Part shown: positions 16,780 to 26,185 of the stretch, piece by piece
Numbering within the stretch: position 1 is the first letter of the stretch
Layout: the number at the start of each line of letters is the position of its first letter
Origin: Micromonospora sp. RP3T
GTDB lineage: Bacteria; Actinomycetota; Actinomycetes; Mycobacteriales; Micromonosporaceae
Assembly: GCF_003027925.1 (NCBI RefSeq)
Contig: NZ_PYPS01000024.1
Span: 1 to 64,000 of the forward strand
Direction of reading: 5' to 3'
DNA: 64,000 nucleotides
Made by a program: the position numbers and the translations under genes
The notes under the pieces: generated by a model
Told to the model about the DNA's origin: nothing
Seen by the model: the letters and a program-made list of their open reading frames with translations, nothing else
Databases searched by the model: none

Positions 16780-17426
16780 CCATCGACGTGCTGATCGTGG
16801 ACGACGACGAGCTGATCCGGGTCGGGCTGCGGGCCATCGTGGACGCCCAGCCGGACCTGCGCGTGGTCGGTGAGGCGGCGGACGGCGCGGCGGTGCCGCC
16901 ACTGGTGGCCAGGCTGCGGCCACGGGTGGTGCTGATGGATGTGCGGATGCCGGCCATCGACGGCATCCAGGCCACCCGCCGGCTGCGCGCCGCCTCCGCC
17001 GACCCGCCGCGCGTGCTGGTGGTCACCACGTTCGCCAACGACGAGTACGTCTACGAGGCGCTGCGCGCCGGCGCGAGCGGCTTCCTGCTCAAACGGGCCC
17101 GCCCGGCCGAGGTGGTGGAGGCGATCCGGGTGGTCGCGGCCGGCGAGTCGCTGCTGTTCCCGGCCGCGATCCGGCAGCTCGTCGGCGCGTACGGGCGACG
17201 CGGCGGGGACCGGCTGGCCGCCGCCCGACTCACCGAGCGCGAGGCCGAGGTGCTGCGGCTGATGGCGGCCGGGCTGTCGAACCCGGAGATCGCCGCCCGG
17301 CTGGTGGTCGGCGGGGAGACGGTCAAGACACACGTCGGGAACGTGCTGGCCAAACTCGGGGTGCGGGACCGCACCCAAGCGGTGATCGCCGCGTACGAGT
17401 CGGGGTTCGTGGTCCCGACCGGCTGA
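16776..17426 (+). CDS. NarL/LuxR-type response regulator
   Basis: 216 residues. A GTG start lies within GTGA over the kinase stop, with AGGAAGGAG upstream. The receiver domain has LIVDDDELIRVG, the phospho-acceptor Asp in VVLMDVRMP, and Lys in GFLLKRARPAE. The DNA-binding domain is LTEREAEVLRLMAAGLSNPEIA followed by ETVKTHVGNVLAKLG. It is the partner of the adjacent kinase. The membrane protein 74 bases downstream is a likely target. Confidence 0.92.
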   Translation: MTIDVLIVDDDELIRVGLRAIVDAQPDLRVVGEAADGAAVPPLVARLRPRVVLMDVRMPAIDGIQATRRLRAASADPPRVLVVTTFANDEYVYEALRAGASGFLLKRARPAEVVEAIRVVAAGESLLFPAAIRQLVGAYGRRGGDRLAAARLTEREAEVLRLMAAGLSNPEIAARLVVGGETVKTHVGNVLAKLGVRDRTQAVIAAYESGFVVPTG

Positions 17427-17500
17427 GTTCCCCCGGCCGGGGGAGGCGTCTCACTCCGCCTCGGGAGGGCTTCGGGTCGCCGGGGGCCGAGGCTCGAACC

Positions 17501-18559
17501 ATGACCGCCACGTCGCTCGCACCGACCCGTCATCGGTCCCGGACCGCGCCGCTCGCCGCCGGCTGGCTCGCGTTCTGGGGCGTGCTCGCCCTGATCTCCA
17601 CCGTGACCCGCGCCGGCTACCCGTTCGGCGTGCACGACCGGGACCGCGACGTCAACCTGCTCCGCCTGGTGCCGGTGTCGGTCGGCCCGGCGCTGTTCGC
17701 GGCGCTGCTGCTCACCGCCGCGGTCGCCGCGCTGGCCATGGCCGGCCCGGTCGCCCACCCGTCCCGGCCGCTGCGCGCGCTGCTGCTCGGCTACGGCTGG
17801 ACGGTCGCGTTCGGGCTGGCCGTGGTGGTGCCGGACACCCGGGTGCTGATCACGCTGGGCTACGCGCCGATCCTGCTCGTCGGCGCGCCGTTCGGCTGGC
17901 CACCTGTCGACTACGCCGACGTGTTCACCTGGACGCTGCTGTGCAAGACCGCCGCGATGGCGGGCGGGGTGCTGCTCGCCCTGGCGGTGCTCGGCTGGCA
18001 ACGCCGTACCGCCGGGGCCTGTGCCGCCTGCGGCCGGGACGACGCCGGGCGGGGCTGGACCACAGCGGCCGCCGCGGCCCGCTGGGGGCGCTGGGCGGCC
18101 TGGACCGCCGCGGTCATCCCCACCCTGTACGCGCTCACCCGGCTCGCCTGGGCCGCCGGCATCCCACTCGGCATCTCCCGCGACTTCCTCGACGAGATGC
18201 ACGACAGCGGGCTCGTCTGGGCGGGCGCCGGGCTGGGCGCCTTCGCGGTGGCCGGGGCGGCGCTCACGCTCGGGCTGGTCCGACCCTGGGGCGAGCGGTT
18301 CCCCCGGTGGATGGTCGGTCTGGCCGGCCGCCGGGTGCCGGCGTCGCTCGCCGTGGTGCCCGCCACGCTCGTCGCGCTCGCGGTCACCGCCGGCTCCCTC
18401 GGGCTGCTCACCGCCCCACGGTTCTGGGCGTTGACCGGCGGGTTCAGCCTCACCACGCTGCCGATGCTGCTCTGGCCGCTGTGGGGCGTGGCGCTCGGCG
18501 CCGCCGCGTACGCCTACCTGCTGCGCCGCCGCGGTGCCTGCCGCCGCTGCGAGCGCTGA
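17501..18559 (+). CDS. Polytopic membrane protein of unknown function
   Basis: 352 residues with about eight hydrophobic segments (LAAGWLAFWGVLALISTVT, LFAALLLTAAVAALAMAGPV, and so on). A cytosolic loop holds a Cys pair (ACAACGRDDAG), and the C-terminus is CRRCER, so a metal or disulfide could be involved. No catalytic motif is recognised. It is just downstream of the kinase/regulator pair in the same direction. A perfect hairpin terminator follows. Confidence 0.7.
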   Translation: MTATSLAPTRHRSRTAPLAAGWLAFWGVLALISTVTRAGYPFGVHDRDRDVNLLRLVPVSVGPALFAALLLTAAVAALAMAGPVAHPSRPLRALLLGYGWTVAFGLAVVVPDTRVLITLGYAPILLVGAPFGWPPVDYADVFTWTLLCKTAAMAGGVLLALAVLGWQRRTAGACAACGRDDAGRGWTTAAAAARWGRWAAWTAAVIPTLYALTRLAWAAGIPLGISRDFLDEMHDSGLVWAGAGLGAFAVAGAALTLGLVRPWGERFPRWMVGLAGRRVPASLAVVPATLVALAVTAGSLGLLTAPRFWALTGGFSLTTLPMLLWPLWGVALGAAAYAYLLRRRGACRRCER

Positions 18560-18564
18560 CCGCC

Positions 18565-18607
18565 CCCGGTGGTCGGTCCCGGTCACGGGGCGGGACCGAC
18601 CACCGGG
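18565..18607 (+). terminator. Perfect 17-bp hairpin terminator
   Basis: CCCGGTGGTCGGTCCCG (18565-18581) and its exact complement (18591-18607) are separated by 9 bases, six bases after the membrane protein stop. Confidence 0.75.
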
Positions 18608-18626
18608 CGACGCGGGAAAACTGAGC

Positions 18627-18632
18627 TAGCGT
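18627..18632 (+). promoter_or_regulatory. -10 box for a leaderless MoxR gene
   Basis: TAGCGT ends 7 bases before the GTG at 18640. No Shine-Dalgarno sequence is present, which supports this start over the GTG at 18631. Confidence 0.5.
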
Positions 18633-18639
18633 GGTGCGG

Positions 18640-20148
18640 GTGAGCGCTCACTCCCAGGTTTCCCCGGCTCCGCCGGCCGAGCTGCCCGCCACGCTCGGCG
18701 CGCTGCGCGCGACCGGCCACCACTACCGCACCGTCAAGCAGGAACTCCGCGACAACCTCCTCGCCCGGATGCGGTCCGGCGAGGAGCGCTTCCCCGGCAT
18801 CGTCGGCTACCAGGACACGGTGCTGCCCGAGGTCGAGCGGGCGCTGCTCGCCGGCCACGACATGGTGCTGCTCGGCGAGCGTGGGCAGGGCAAGACCCGG
18901 CTGATCCGCGCGCTCGGCGGGCTGCTCGACGAGTGGACCCCGGTGATCCCCGGCTCGGTGCTCAACGAGCACCCGATGCACCCGCTCACCCCGGCCAGCC
19001 GGGCCCGGGTGGCCGAGGCCGGCGACGACCTGTCGATCGGGTGGCTGCACCGCTCGATGCGCTACGGCGAGAAGCTCGCCACGCCGGACACCAGCGTGGG
19101 CGACCTGATCGGCGACGTCGACCCGGTCCGGCTCGCCCAGGGGCGTACGCTCGGCGACCCGGAGACCATCCACTTCGGCCTCGTCCCGCGCACCAACCGG
19201 GGCGTGTTCGCCGTCAACGAGCTGCCCGACCTGGCCGAACGGATCCAGGTGGCGCTGCTCAACGTGCTGGAGGAGCGGGACATCCAGGTCCGCGGCTACC
19301 AGCTCCGGCTGCCGCTGGACCTGCTGCTGGTGGCCAGCGCCAACCCGGAGGACTACACCAACCGGGGCCGGATCATCACCCCGCTCAAGGACCGCTTCGG
19401 CGCCGAGATCCGCACCCACTACCCGCTCGACCTGGAGCTGGAGCTGGAGCTGATCCGGCAGGAGGCCGACCTGGTCGCGACCGTGCCGGAGCACGTGCTG
19501 GAGGTGCTCGCCCGGTTCGCCCGCGGGGTGCGCGAGTCGCCGTCGGTGGACCCGCGCTCCGGGGTGTCCGCCCGGTTCGCCATCGCCGCCGCGGAGACCG
19601 TGGCCGCCGCCGCGCTGCGCCGCTCCGGCCTGCTCGCCGCCGGATCCGCCGGTGACACCGGATCCACCGGCGACACCGGGTCCACCGGTGACGCCGCCGA
19701 CGCCGGGTCCCGCCGCGCGCCGGAGGAGGCGGTGGCGCGCGTCGGCGACGCGGTCTCGGTGACGTCGACGCTGCGCGGGAAGGTCGAGTTCGAGAGCGGC
19801 GAGGAGGGGCGCGAGATCGAGGTGCTCGCGCACCTGCTGCGTACCGCCACGGCGGAGACGTTCCGGGCCCGGCTGTCCGGGCTGGACCTGTCCGGCTTCA
19901 CCGCGCTGGTCGCCGAGGGCGGCGCCGTCGAGACCGGGGAGCTGGTCTCCGCCACGGAGCTGCTGCGCCAGGTCGGCACCGTGCCGGGGCTGGCCAAGGT
20001 GCTCGACCGGCTCGGGCTGGGGGACGCGCCCAGCCCGGCGGAGGCCGCGGCCGGCGTCGAGTTCGTCCTCGAAGGGCTGCATCTGACCCGCCGGCTCGGC
20101 AAGGACGTCACCGACGCCGGGCGCACCGTCTACGGCGGCCGGGGCTGA
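18640..20148 (+). CDS. MoxR/magnesium-chelatase-type AAA+ ATPase
   Basis: 502 residues. The Walker A is LLGERGQGKTRLIRALGG and the Walker B region is FAVNELPDLAERIQVALLNVLEE. LLLVASANPEDYTNRGRIITPLKDRFGAEIR contains sensor 1 and the arginine finger region. Residues about 340-358 are a short low-complexity run of Gly-Asp-Thr-Gly-Ser-Thr repeats between the ATPase core and the C-terminal helical part. MoxR ATPases act with VWA-domain proteins as chaperone-like remodelling machines that insert metals or mature complexes. The VWA partner starts two bases after this stop, so they form one operon. The client protein is unknown. Confidence 0.88.
   Translation: MSAHSQVSPAPPAELPATLGALRATGHHYRTVKQELRDNLLARMRSGEERFPGIVGYQDTVLPEVERALLAGHDMVLLGERGQGKTRLIRALGGLLDEWTPVIPGSVLNEHPMHPLTPASRARVAEAGDDLSIGWLHRSMRYGEKLATPDTSVGDLIGDVDPVRLAQGRTLGDPETIHFGLVPRTNRGVFAVNELPDLAERIQVALLNVLEERDIQVRGYQLRLPLDLLLVASANPEDYTNRGRIITPLKDRFGAEIRTHYPLDLELELELIRQEADLVATVPEHVLEVLARFARGVRESPSVDPRSGVSARFAIAAAETVAAAALRRSGLLAAGSAGDTGSTGDTGSTGDAADAGSRRAPEEAVARVGDAVSVTSTLRGKVEFESGEEGREIEVLAHLLRTATAETFRARLSGLDLSGFTALVAEGGAVETGELVSATELLRQVGTVPGLAKVLDRLGLGDAPSPAEAAAGVEFVLEGLHLTRRLGKDVTDAGRTVYGGRG
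19645..19695 (+). repeat. In-frame short tandem repeat in the MoxR gene
   Basis: Two to three units of about 18 bases (GGTGACACCGGATCCACC-like) encode Gly-Asp-Thr-Gly-Ser-Thr in a linker between domains. Confidence 0.7.
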
Positions 20149-20150
20149 CC

Positions 20151-22103
20151 GTGGCCGGCAACCGGTTCCGGTACGGGCAGTGGCGCGGCGGGCCCGACCC
20201 GCTCGCCCCGCCGTACGACGTGCGTGCCGCGGTGGACGCGGTCGGCGCGGAGGTGCTCGGCGGGGGCAGCCTCCGGGAGGCGCTGCGGGACCTGCTGCGG
20301 CGCGGTCCGGACGGGCGCGGCGGCCTCCAGGACCTGGCCGCCCGGGCCCGCCGGCTGCGCCGGGAGGCGCTGCGCCGGGGCGACCTGGACGGCGCGGTGA
20401 CCCGGGCCCGCGCGCTGCTCGACCAGGCGCTCGCCGCCGAGCGGGACGAGCTGCGGGGCCGCGACGGCGACGACGCCCGGTTCGCCGAGGCGGTGCTGGA
20501 CAACCTGCCCCGGTCCACCGCGCGCGCGGTCTCCGAGCTGTCCGGGTACGACTGGGCCAGCGCCGAGGCCCGCCAGGCCTACCAGCGGATCCTCGACGGG
20601 CTGCGGGGCGACGTGCTGGAGCAGCGCTTCGCCGGGCTGCGGGCCGCGGCGCGGGCCGCCGGTGACCCGGATGCCCAGCGGCAGCTCGGCGACATGATGC
20701 GCGACCTCAACGAGCTGCTCGCCCGGCACGCCCGCTCGGAGGACACCACCGACGCGTTCGCCGAGTTCATGCGCCGGCACGGCGAGTTCTTCCCGGAACA
20801 GCCCCGGAACGTCGACGAGCTGATCGACGTGCTGGCCCGCCGGTCGGCGGCCGGGCAACGACTGATGCGGTCGCTGTCGGACCAGCAGCGCGAGGAGCTG
20901 GCCGGGCTGATGCGCCAGTCGCTCGGCGACCGGCTCGCCGGGGAGCTGTCCCAACTCGACGCGCACCTGCGCTCGCTGCGCCCCGACCTGAACTGGCAGC
21001 GCGGCGAACGCGTCCGGGGCGACCAGCCGCTCGGCTACGGCGAGGCGACCGGCGCGCTCGACGAGATCGCCGAGCTCGACGAGCTGCTGGACTCGCTCGA
21101 CCAGGACCAGGCCGGCGCCACGCTTGACGACGTCGACGTCGACGCGGTGGCCCGGACGCTGGGCCGGGACGCCGCCGACGACGTACGCCGCCTGCGCGAC
21201 CTGGAGCGGGAGCTGCGCCGCCAGGGCTGGGTGACCCGGGACGCGGAGGGGCTCACGCTCAGCCCGAAGGCGCTGCGCCGGCTCGCCGGCACCGCGCTGC
21301 GGCGGGTCTTCGCCGACCTGACGGCCGGTCCCCGGGGCCAGCACGACCTGCGGTCCGCCGGTGCGGCCGGCGAGGTCAGCGGCGCGTCCCGCCCCTGGGA
21401 GTACGGCGACGAGCAGCCGCTGGACGTGGTGCGCACGCTGACCCGGGCGGTCCGCCGGGCCGGCCCCGGCGTGCCGGTGCCGCTCGCGGTCGAGGATTTC
21501 GAGGTGATGGAGACCGAGCGTCGGGCGTCCGCGGCGGTGGTGCTCTGCGTCGACCTGTCGTACTCGATGATCTCGCAGGGGCGGTGGGGCCCGATGAAGC
21601 AGACGGCGCTGGCGCTGTCGCACCTGATGGCCACCCGGTTCCCGCAGGACGCGTTGCAGATCGTCGGCTTCGGGCGGGAGGCGATGCCGCTGACCCAGCA
21701 GGAGCTGGCGGCGGCGGAGCCGGACATGGAGCAGGGCACCAATCTTCAGCACGCGTTGCGGCTGGCGGGCCGGCACCTGCGCCGCCATCCGGGCGCGGAG
21801 CCGGTGGTGCTCGTGGTGACCGACGGCGAGCCGACCGCCCATCTGGATCCGGACGACGGCGAGGCGTACTTCAACTGGCCCCCGCTGCCGGAGACGATCG
21901 AGGCGACCATCCGCGAGGTGGACAAGCTGACCCGGTACGGCGCCACGCTCAACCTGTTCATGCTCGGTGACGACCCGGGCCTGCGCCGGTTCGTCGACGC
22001 GGTGGCCCGCCGTTCCGGTGGCCGGATGTTCACCCCCGACCTGAACGACCTCGGCGAGTACGTCGTCTCCGACTACCTCCGCGCCCGTCACGGCCGCCGC
22101 TGA
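20151..22103 (+). CDS. VWA-domain protein, partner of the MoxR ATPase
   Basis: 650 residues from a GTG two bases after the MoxR stop. The N-terminal roughly 450 residues are charged and helical (LRRGPDGRGGLQDLAARARRL, SLSDQQREELAGLMRQSLG). The C-terminal 170 residues are a von Willebrand A domain with an intact metal site: DLSYSM (DxSxS), Thr in MEQGTNLQHAL, and Asp in VVTDGEPTAHL. It likely works with the ATPase to fold or load metal into an unknown client. A very long inverted repeat follows the stop. Confidence 0.88.
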   Translation: MAGNRFRYGQWRGGPDPLAPPYDVRAAVDAVGAEVLGGGSLREALRDLLRRGPDGRGGLQDLAARARRLRREALRRGDLDGAVTRARALLDQALAAERDELRGRDGDDARFAEAVLDNLPRSTARAVSELSGYDWASAEARQAYQRILDGLRGDVLEQRFAGLRAAARAAGDPDAQRQLGDMMRDLNELLARHARSEDTTDAFAEFMRRHGEFFPEQPRNVDELIDVLARRSAAGQRLMRSLSDQQREELAGLMRQSLGDRLAGELSQLDAHLRSLRPDLNWQRGERVRGDQPLGYGEATGALDEIAELDELLDSLDQDQAGATLDDVDVDAVARTLGRDAADDVRRLRDLERELRRQGWVTRDAEGLTLSPKALRRLAGTALRRVFADLTAGPRGQHDLRSAGAAGEVSGASRPWEYGDEQPLDVVRTLTRAVRRAGPGVPVPLAVEDFEVMETERRASAAVVLCVDLSYSMISQGRWGPMKQTALALSHLMATRFPQDALQIVGFGREAMPLTQQELAAAEPDMEQGTNLQHALRLAGRHLRRHPGAEPVVLVVTDGEPTAHLDPDDGEAYFNWPPLPETIEATIREVDKLTRYGATLNLFMLGDDPGLRRFVDAVARRSGGRMFTPDLNDLGEYVVSDYLRARHGRR

Positions 22104-22130
22104 CCCCCGCCCGCCCCGCCGGGCTGCTGT

Positions 22131-22200
22131 CCCCGCGGATTCACGGAAAGCGTGGCCATTCCGCGCGCCATGGCCACGCTTTCCGTGAATCTGCGCGGGG
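22131..22200. repeat. Long perfect inverted repeat after the MoxR/VWA operon
   Basis: The 22-bp arms 22138-22159 (starting GATTCACGGAAAGCGTGG) and 22170-22191 are exact complements around a 10-base spacer. Outer CCCGCG / CGCGGG bases could extend the stem to 22131-22200. It can act as a terminator in either direction. The near-palindromic core is less GC-rich than its surroundings and looks like a dispersed REP/MITE-type element rather than a simple terminator (inference). Confidence 0.75.
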
Positions 22201-22228
22201 CGGGGGTGGGATGGGGTTGGATGCGGGC

Positions 22229-22714
22229 ATGGACGAGGTGGATGCCGGGGCGCTGCGGCGGGCGTACGACGAACTGCTCGCCGAGGTGGACGCGGGCGGG
22301 TTCGGGCCGCCGCCGGAGGGGGAGCTGAGCGCCGAGCAGATCGTCGCGCACCTCGCCGCCAACGACGAGCTGATGAGCGAGGCGACCGAGGCGGTGCTGG
22401 CCGGGTCGCCGTTCGCGTACTACGACCTGGACACCGTGCACCGCCCGCAGCTCGACGCGCTGGTCTCCGAGTGCGGCGGGCTGGACGCGCTGGCCGCGCT
22501 GCTGCGGGCCACCAGCCTGAAGCTCTGCGCGCTGGCCGAGCGGCTCGGCCCGGCCGCCGAGACGCCCGTCGAGACCGTGCTGCGCGAGGGCTTCGACCTG
22601 GACGTGGATGACGCGCTGCCCTGGGGGCGCGCGCTCGACCTGCACATCCGGGTGCACCTGCCGCTGCACCTGACCCAGCTCCGCGCGCTACGCCGGCAGC
22701 CCCACCTGGCCTGA
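22229..22714 (+). CDS. Hypothetical protein, DinB/maleylpyruvate isomerase-like helical fold
   Basis: 161 residues. The ATG at 22229 is chosen because TTGGAT ends 6 bases before it; an in-frame ATG at 22211 is possible. The protein is helical with regularly spaced His and acidic residues (SAEQIVAHLAANDELMSEA, LDLHIRVHLPLHLTQLRAL). That pattern recalls metal-binding DinB-type bundles, though the match is weak. Its 3' end overlaps the convergent GlxA-like regulator gene by 27 bases. Confidence 0.55.
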   Translation: MDEVDAGALRRAYDELLAEVDAGGFGPPPEGELSAEQIVAHLAANDELMSEATEAVLAGSPFAYYDLDTVHRPQLDALVSECGGLDALAALLRATSLKLCALAERLGPAAETPVETVLREGFDLDVDDALPWGRALDLHIRVHLPLHLTQLRALRRQPHLA

Positions 22715-23692
22715 TCCCACGGGCGCGCGGAAGGCGCGACGGTAGGCGGTGGGGGCCACGCCCACCCGGGCGTGGAAGTGCTGGCGCAGCGCGGCGGTGG
22801 TGCCGAAGCCGGCGTCCCGGGCGATCCGGTCGACGCTCAGGTCGGTGGTCTCCAGCAGCACCCGGGCGTGCTCGGTGCGTTGCCGCAGCAGCCACTGCGC
22901 CGGGCTGAGCCCGGTCTCGGAGCGGAAGTGCCGGGTGAACGTGCGGACGCTCATCCGCGCGTGCGCGGCCATCTCGCGCAACGCGACAGGTTCGTGCAGC
23001 CGGTGCCGGGCCCACTCGCGGGTGGCCGCGGTGCCGGTGGCCGTGGCCGGGGGCACCGGCCGCTCGATGTACTGGGCCTGGCCGCCGTCGCGCCACGGCG
23101 GCACCACGCAGCGACGGGCCGCCCGGTTGGCCACCGCGCTGCCGTGGTCGGTGCGGATCACGTGCAGGCAGAGGTCGATGCCGGCGGCCACTCCGGCCGA
23201 GGTGAGCACCGGCCCGTCGTCGACGAAGAGCACCTCGGGGTCGAGCCGCACCCGGGGGTGCAGCCGCCGGAAGCGGGCCGCGTACGCCCAGTGGGTGGTG
23301 GCCGGTCGGCCGTCGAGCAGGCCGGCGGCGGCGAGCACGAACGCGCCGGTGCAGATGGACATGATCCGGGCGCCCCGCTCGTGGGCGGCGCGCAGCGCGT
23401 CCGCCACGTCGGCGTCCACCGTGCCGGCGGTGAGCGGTGGGCCCTCGTGGATGCCGGGAACGATCACCGTGTCGGCGGTGTCCAGCGCGTCGAGGTCGTG
23501 GTCGGGGAGCACCCGGAAGCCGCCCGTGCTGCGTACCGGACGGGCCCCGGCCGTGCAGGTGGTGACCGCGTACAGCCGGGTCCGGTCGGTGCCGCGGGCG
23601 GCGCCGAAGAGCTGGGCGGGGGTGCCGAGGTCGAGGGCGACCACGCCGTCCAGGGCGAGGACGACGACGCGGTGCGGCGGCCGGGCGGTCAT
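22688..23692 (-). CDS. GlxA-family AraC-type transcriptional regulator
   Basis: 334 residues. The N-terminal DJ-1/PfpI-like domain (VVVLALDGVVALDLGTPAQLF, IMSICTGAFVLAAAGLLDG with the nucleophile-elbow Cys) is followed by two AraC helix-turn-helix motifs (MAAHARMSVRTFTRHFRSETG, IARDAGFGTTAALRQHFHARVG). GlxA regulators sense small metabolites. The ATG at 23692 is used; an ATG at 23710 would add six residues. It is divergent from an MFS transporter gene 70 bases away, the probable target. Confidence 0.88.
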   Translation of the reverse strand: MTARPPHRVVVLALDGVVALDLGTPAQLFGAARGTDRTRLYAVTTCTAGARPVRSTGGFRVLPDHDLDALDTADTVIVPGIHEGPPLTAGTVDADVADALRAAHERGARIMSICTGAFVLAAAGLLDGRPATTHWAYAARFRRLHPRVRLDPEVLFVDDGPVLTSAGVAAGIDLCLHVIRTDHGSAVANRAARRCVVPPWRDGGQAQYIERPVPPATATGTAATREWARHRLHEPVALREMAAHARMSVRTFTRHFRSETGLSPAQWLLRQRTEHARVLLETTDLSVDRIARDAGFGTTAALRQHFHARVGVAPTAYRRAFRAPVGSGQVGLPA

Positions 23693-23762
23693 GGCCCGAT
23701 TATTGCGCATGATGGCTTTCCGGCCACTCGTCCCCGGAGCCCGCCGTGGCGAGACTCGGTGG

Positions 23763-25046
23763 GTGAGAAGACTGCACCCGGCCTGGCTGGTCGCCGGCGT
23801 CGCGTTCGTGGCGCTGGTCGGCGCCGCCGGCTTCCGGGCCACCCCGGGCGTCCTGCTGCACCCGTTGCACGCCGAGTTCGGCTGGCCGCTCGCCACCATC
23901 TCCGCCGCCGTCTCGGTCAACCTGCTGCTCTACGGCGTCACCGCCCCGTTCGCCGCGGCGCTGATGGACCGGTTCGGCATCCGCCGGGTGGTGGCCGTCG
24001 CGCTGCTGCTGGTGGCCGCCGGCAGCGGGCTGACCGTGGCGATGACCGAGAGCTGGCAGCTCATCCTCTGCTGGGGCGTCCTGGTCGGGCTGGGCACCGG
24101 CTCGATGGCGCTGGCGTTCGTGGCGACCGTCACCGGTCGCTGGTTCGTCCGCCGCCGGGGCCTGGTCACCGGCGTGCTCACCGCCGGCGGGGCGGCCGGG
24201 CAGCTGGTGTTCCTCCCGCTGCTCGCGGTGCTGGTGCGCGACCACGGGTGGCGGACGGCGGCACTCGTCGTGGCCGGGGCGGCGCTCGCCGTCGTACCCC
24301 TGGTGGGGTGGTTGCTGCGCGAGCACCCGGCGGATCTCGGCCGACCCGCCTACGGCGCCACCGAGGTCGTACCGCCGGCCCGGCCGGCGGGCGGCGCGGC
24401 GGGCCGCGCGGTCGGCGCGCTGGCCGCCGCCGCGCGGACCCGGCCGTTCTGGTTGCTGGCCGGCGGCTTCGCGATCTGCGGCGCGACCACGAACGGGCTG
24501 GTCGGCACGCACTTCGTGCCGGCCGCGCACGACCACGGCATGCCGGAGACCACCGCCGCCGGCCTGCTCGCCCTGGTCGGGATCTTCGACATCGCCGGGT
24601 CGGTGGCGTCCGGCTGGCTCACCGACCGGGTCGACAGCCGGCTGCTGCTCGGCGCCTACTACACGCTGCGCGGCGGATCGCTGCTGGTGCTGCCGAGCCT
24701 GTTCACCGGCCGGGCCGAGCCGAGCATGCTGGTCTTCGTCGTCTTCTACGGGCTGGACTGGGTGGCCACCGTGCCGCCGACGGTGGCGCTGTGCCGGGAG
24801 TGGTTCGGCGCGTCCGGCGCGGTGGTGTTCGGCTGGGTGTTCGCCGCGCACCAGGTGGGCGCCGCGCTGGCCGCCACCGGCGCCGGCCTGGTCCGGGACC
24901 GCCTCGGCGACTACGCGATGGCCTGGTACGTGGCCGGTGCGCTCTCGATCGGCGCGGCCGGGCTCTCCCTGCTGCTGCGCCGACGGCCCGCGCTCGCGTT
25001 GCCCGTGGTCGCGGCCGGCCGGCGGGCGTGGAGCTACCGGGGCTGA
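23763..25046 (+). CDS. MFS transporter
   Basis: 427 residues from a GTG. Twelve hydrophobic segments; the family loop between helices 2 and 3 is MDRFGIRRVVAVALLLVAAGSG, and an equivalent loop in the second half is LTDRVDSRLLLGAYYTLRG. The opening PGVLLHPLHAEFGWPLATISAAVSVNLLLYG is like the monocarboxylate/oxalate-formate antiporter branch. It probably exports or imports a small organic acid under control of the divergent GlxA-like regulator (inference). Confidence 0.87.
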   Translation: MRRLHPAWLVAGVAFVALVGAAGFRATPGVLLHPLHAEFGWPLATISAAVSVNLLLYGVTAPFAAALMDRFGIRRVVAVALLLVAAGSGLTVAMTESWQLILCWGVLVGLGTGSMALAFVATVTGRWFVRRRGLVTGVLTAGGAAGQLVFLPLLAVLVRDHGWRTAALVVAGAALAVVPLVGWLLREHPADLGRPAYGATEVVPPARPAGGAAGRAVGALAAAARTRPFWLLAGGFAICGATTNGLVGTHFVPAAHDHGMPETTAAGLLALVGIFDIAGSVASGWLTDRVDSRLLLGAYYTLRGGSLLVLPSLFTGRAEPSMLVFVVFYGLDWVATVPPTVALCREWFGASGAVVFGWVFAAHQVGAALAATGAGLVRDRLGDYAMAWYVAGALSIGAAGLSLLLRRRPALALPVVAAGRRAWSYRG

Positions 25047-25047
25047 G

Positions 25048-25761
25048 TCAGCCGAGCGCCCACTGCTGCTCGGCGGCGCCACCGCACGGCGCCTGTGCCA
25101 GCTCCCGACCGGCCTCGGTGCCCGCGTCGTCGACCTGCGCGCACTTGCCGCTGTGCACGGCGACCAGCAGCACCGGCCCGCCGCCTGTCGGCTGGAGCTT
25201 CCACTGCTGGTTGGCCTGCCCGTTGCAGGACCACTGCTGCACGTCGGCGCCGTCGTCGGTGCTCGCCTCGTTGACGTCGAGGCACTTGCCGCTGGCGGCG
25301 TTGACCAGCAGGTAGGTGTCGGGGGCGACCGGCGTGACCACCCACTGCTGCTCCGGCCCACCGGTGCAGTCGGCGAGCGCGGCCTGCGCGCCCTCCGGGT
25401 CGTCGCCGGTGACGCCGACGCAGCGCCCGGACGGCACGCCCCGGATCACCCGGGGCGTGGCCACCGGCGCGGCCGGTGTCTCCGGCGTCGCGCTCGGCGT
25501 GGGTGACGGCGCGGCCCCGGTCGTCGGCGGGGCCGAACTCGGCTCGCTCTCCGCCGGGGTCGGCACGGCCGCCGCCGGCACCACCGGCCGGTCGGCCCCG
25601 CCGCCCAGCACGCCGGTCGCGAAGAACACCCCCAGGAGTACGCCGACCAGGCCGATGCCCAGCGCGGTCCGCATCAGTGGGTCCCGGGGCAGCCGGCTCC
25701 CGCCGCGGGCGGGGCGGGCACCGTAGACGGTGCCGGACGGGTCGGGACGCGGGTCGGCCAT
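25048..25761 (-). CDS. Membrane-anchored ricin-type (beta-trefoil) lectin
   Basis: 237 residues; an in-frame ATG at 25779 is an alternative start. A short cytosolic part (RPARGGSRLPRDPLMRTALG) is followed by one membrane helix (LGIGLVGVLLGVFFATGVLG), a Pro/Thr/Ser-rich linker, and a beta-trefoil domain. The domain has three QxW repeats: GPEQQWVVTP, QANQQWKLQP and AAEQQWALG, with SGKCLDV-type strands. It probably binds galactose-like or xylan-like sugars outside the cell. It is convergent with the MFS gene (one base between stops). Confidence 0.85.
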   Translation of the reverse strand: MADPRPDPSGTVYGARPARGGSRLPRDPLMRTALGIGLVGVLLGVFFATGVLGGGADRPVVPAAAVPTPAESEPSSAPPTTGAAPSPTPSATPETPAAPVATPRVIRGVPSGRCVGVTGDDPEGAQAALADCTGGPEQQWVVTPVAPDTYLLVNAASGKCLDVNEASTDDGADVQQWSCNGQANQQWKLQPTGGGPVLLVAVHSGKCAQVDDAGTEAGRELAQAPCGGAAEQQWALG

Positions 25762-25818
25762 GGGGGCATCCTGACCCACCGGAGCCGCCGAGGGCCAGTC
25801 GCCCCGGCGGCCGGTGAC

Positions 25819-26103
<285 letters not shown>

Positions 26104-26173
26104 GGCCTCCACGCTATGCCGGGGTCGGCCCGCCGGCCACCGTTGAGGGGCCGCGAATTGTCGGCCCGGGGCG

Positions 26174-26179
26174 TAAAGT
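26174..26179 (+). promoter_or_regulatory. -10 box for leaderless tmsA
   Basis: TAAAGT ends 6 bases before the ATG at 26186, with no ribosome site between. Confidence 0.5.
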
Positions 26180-26185
26180 GATCTC

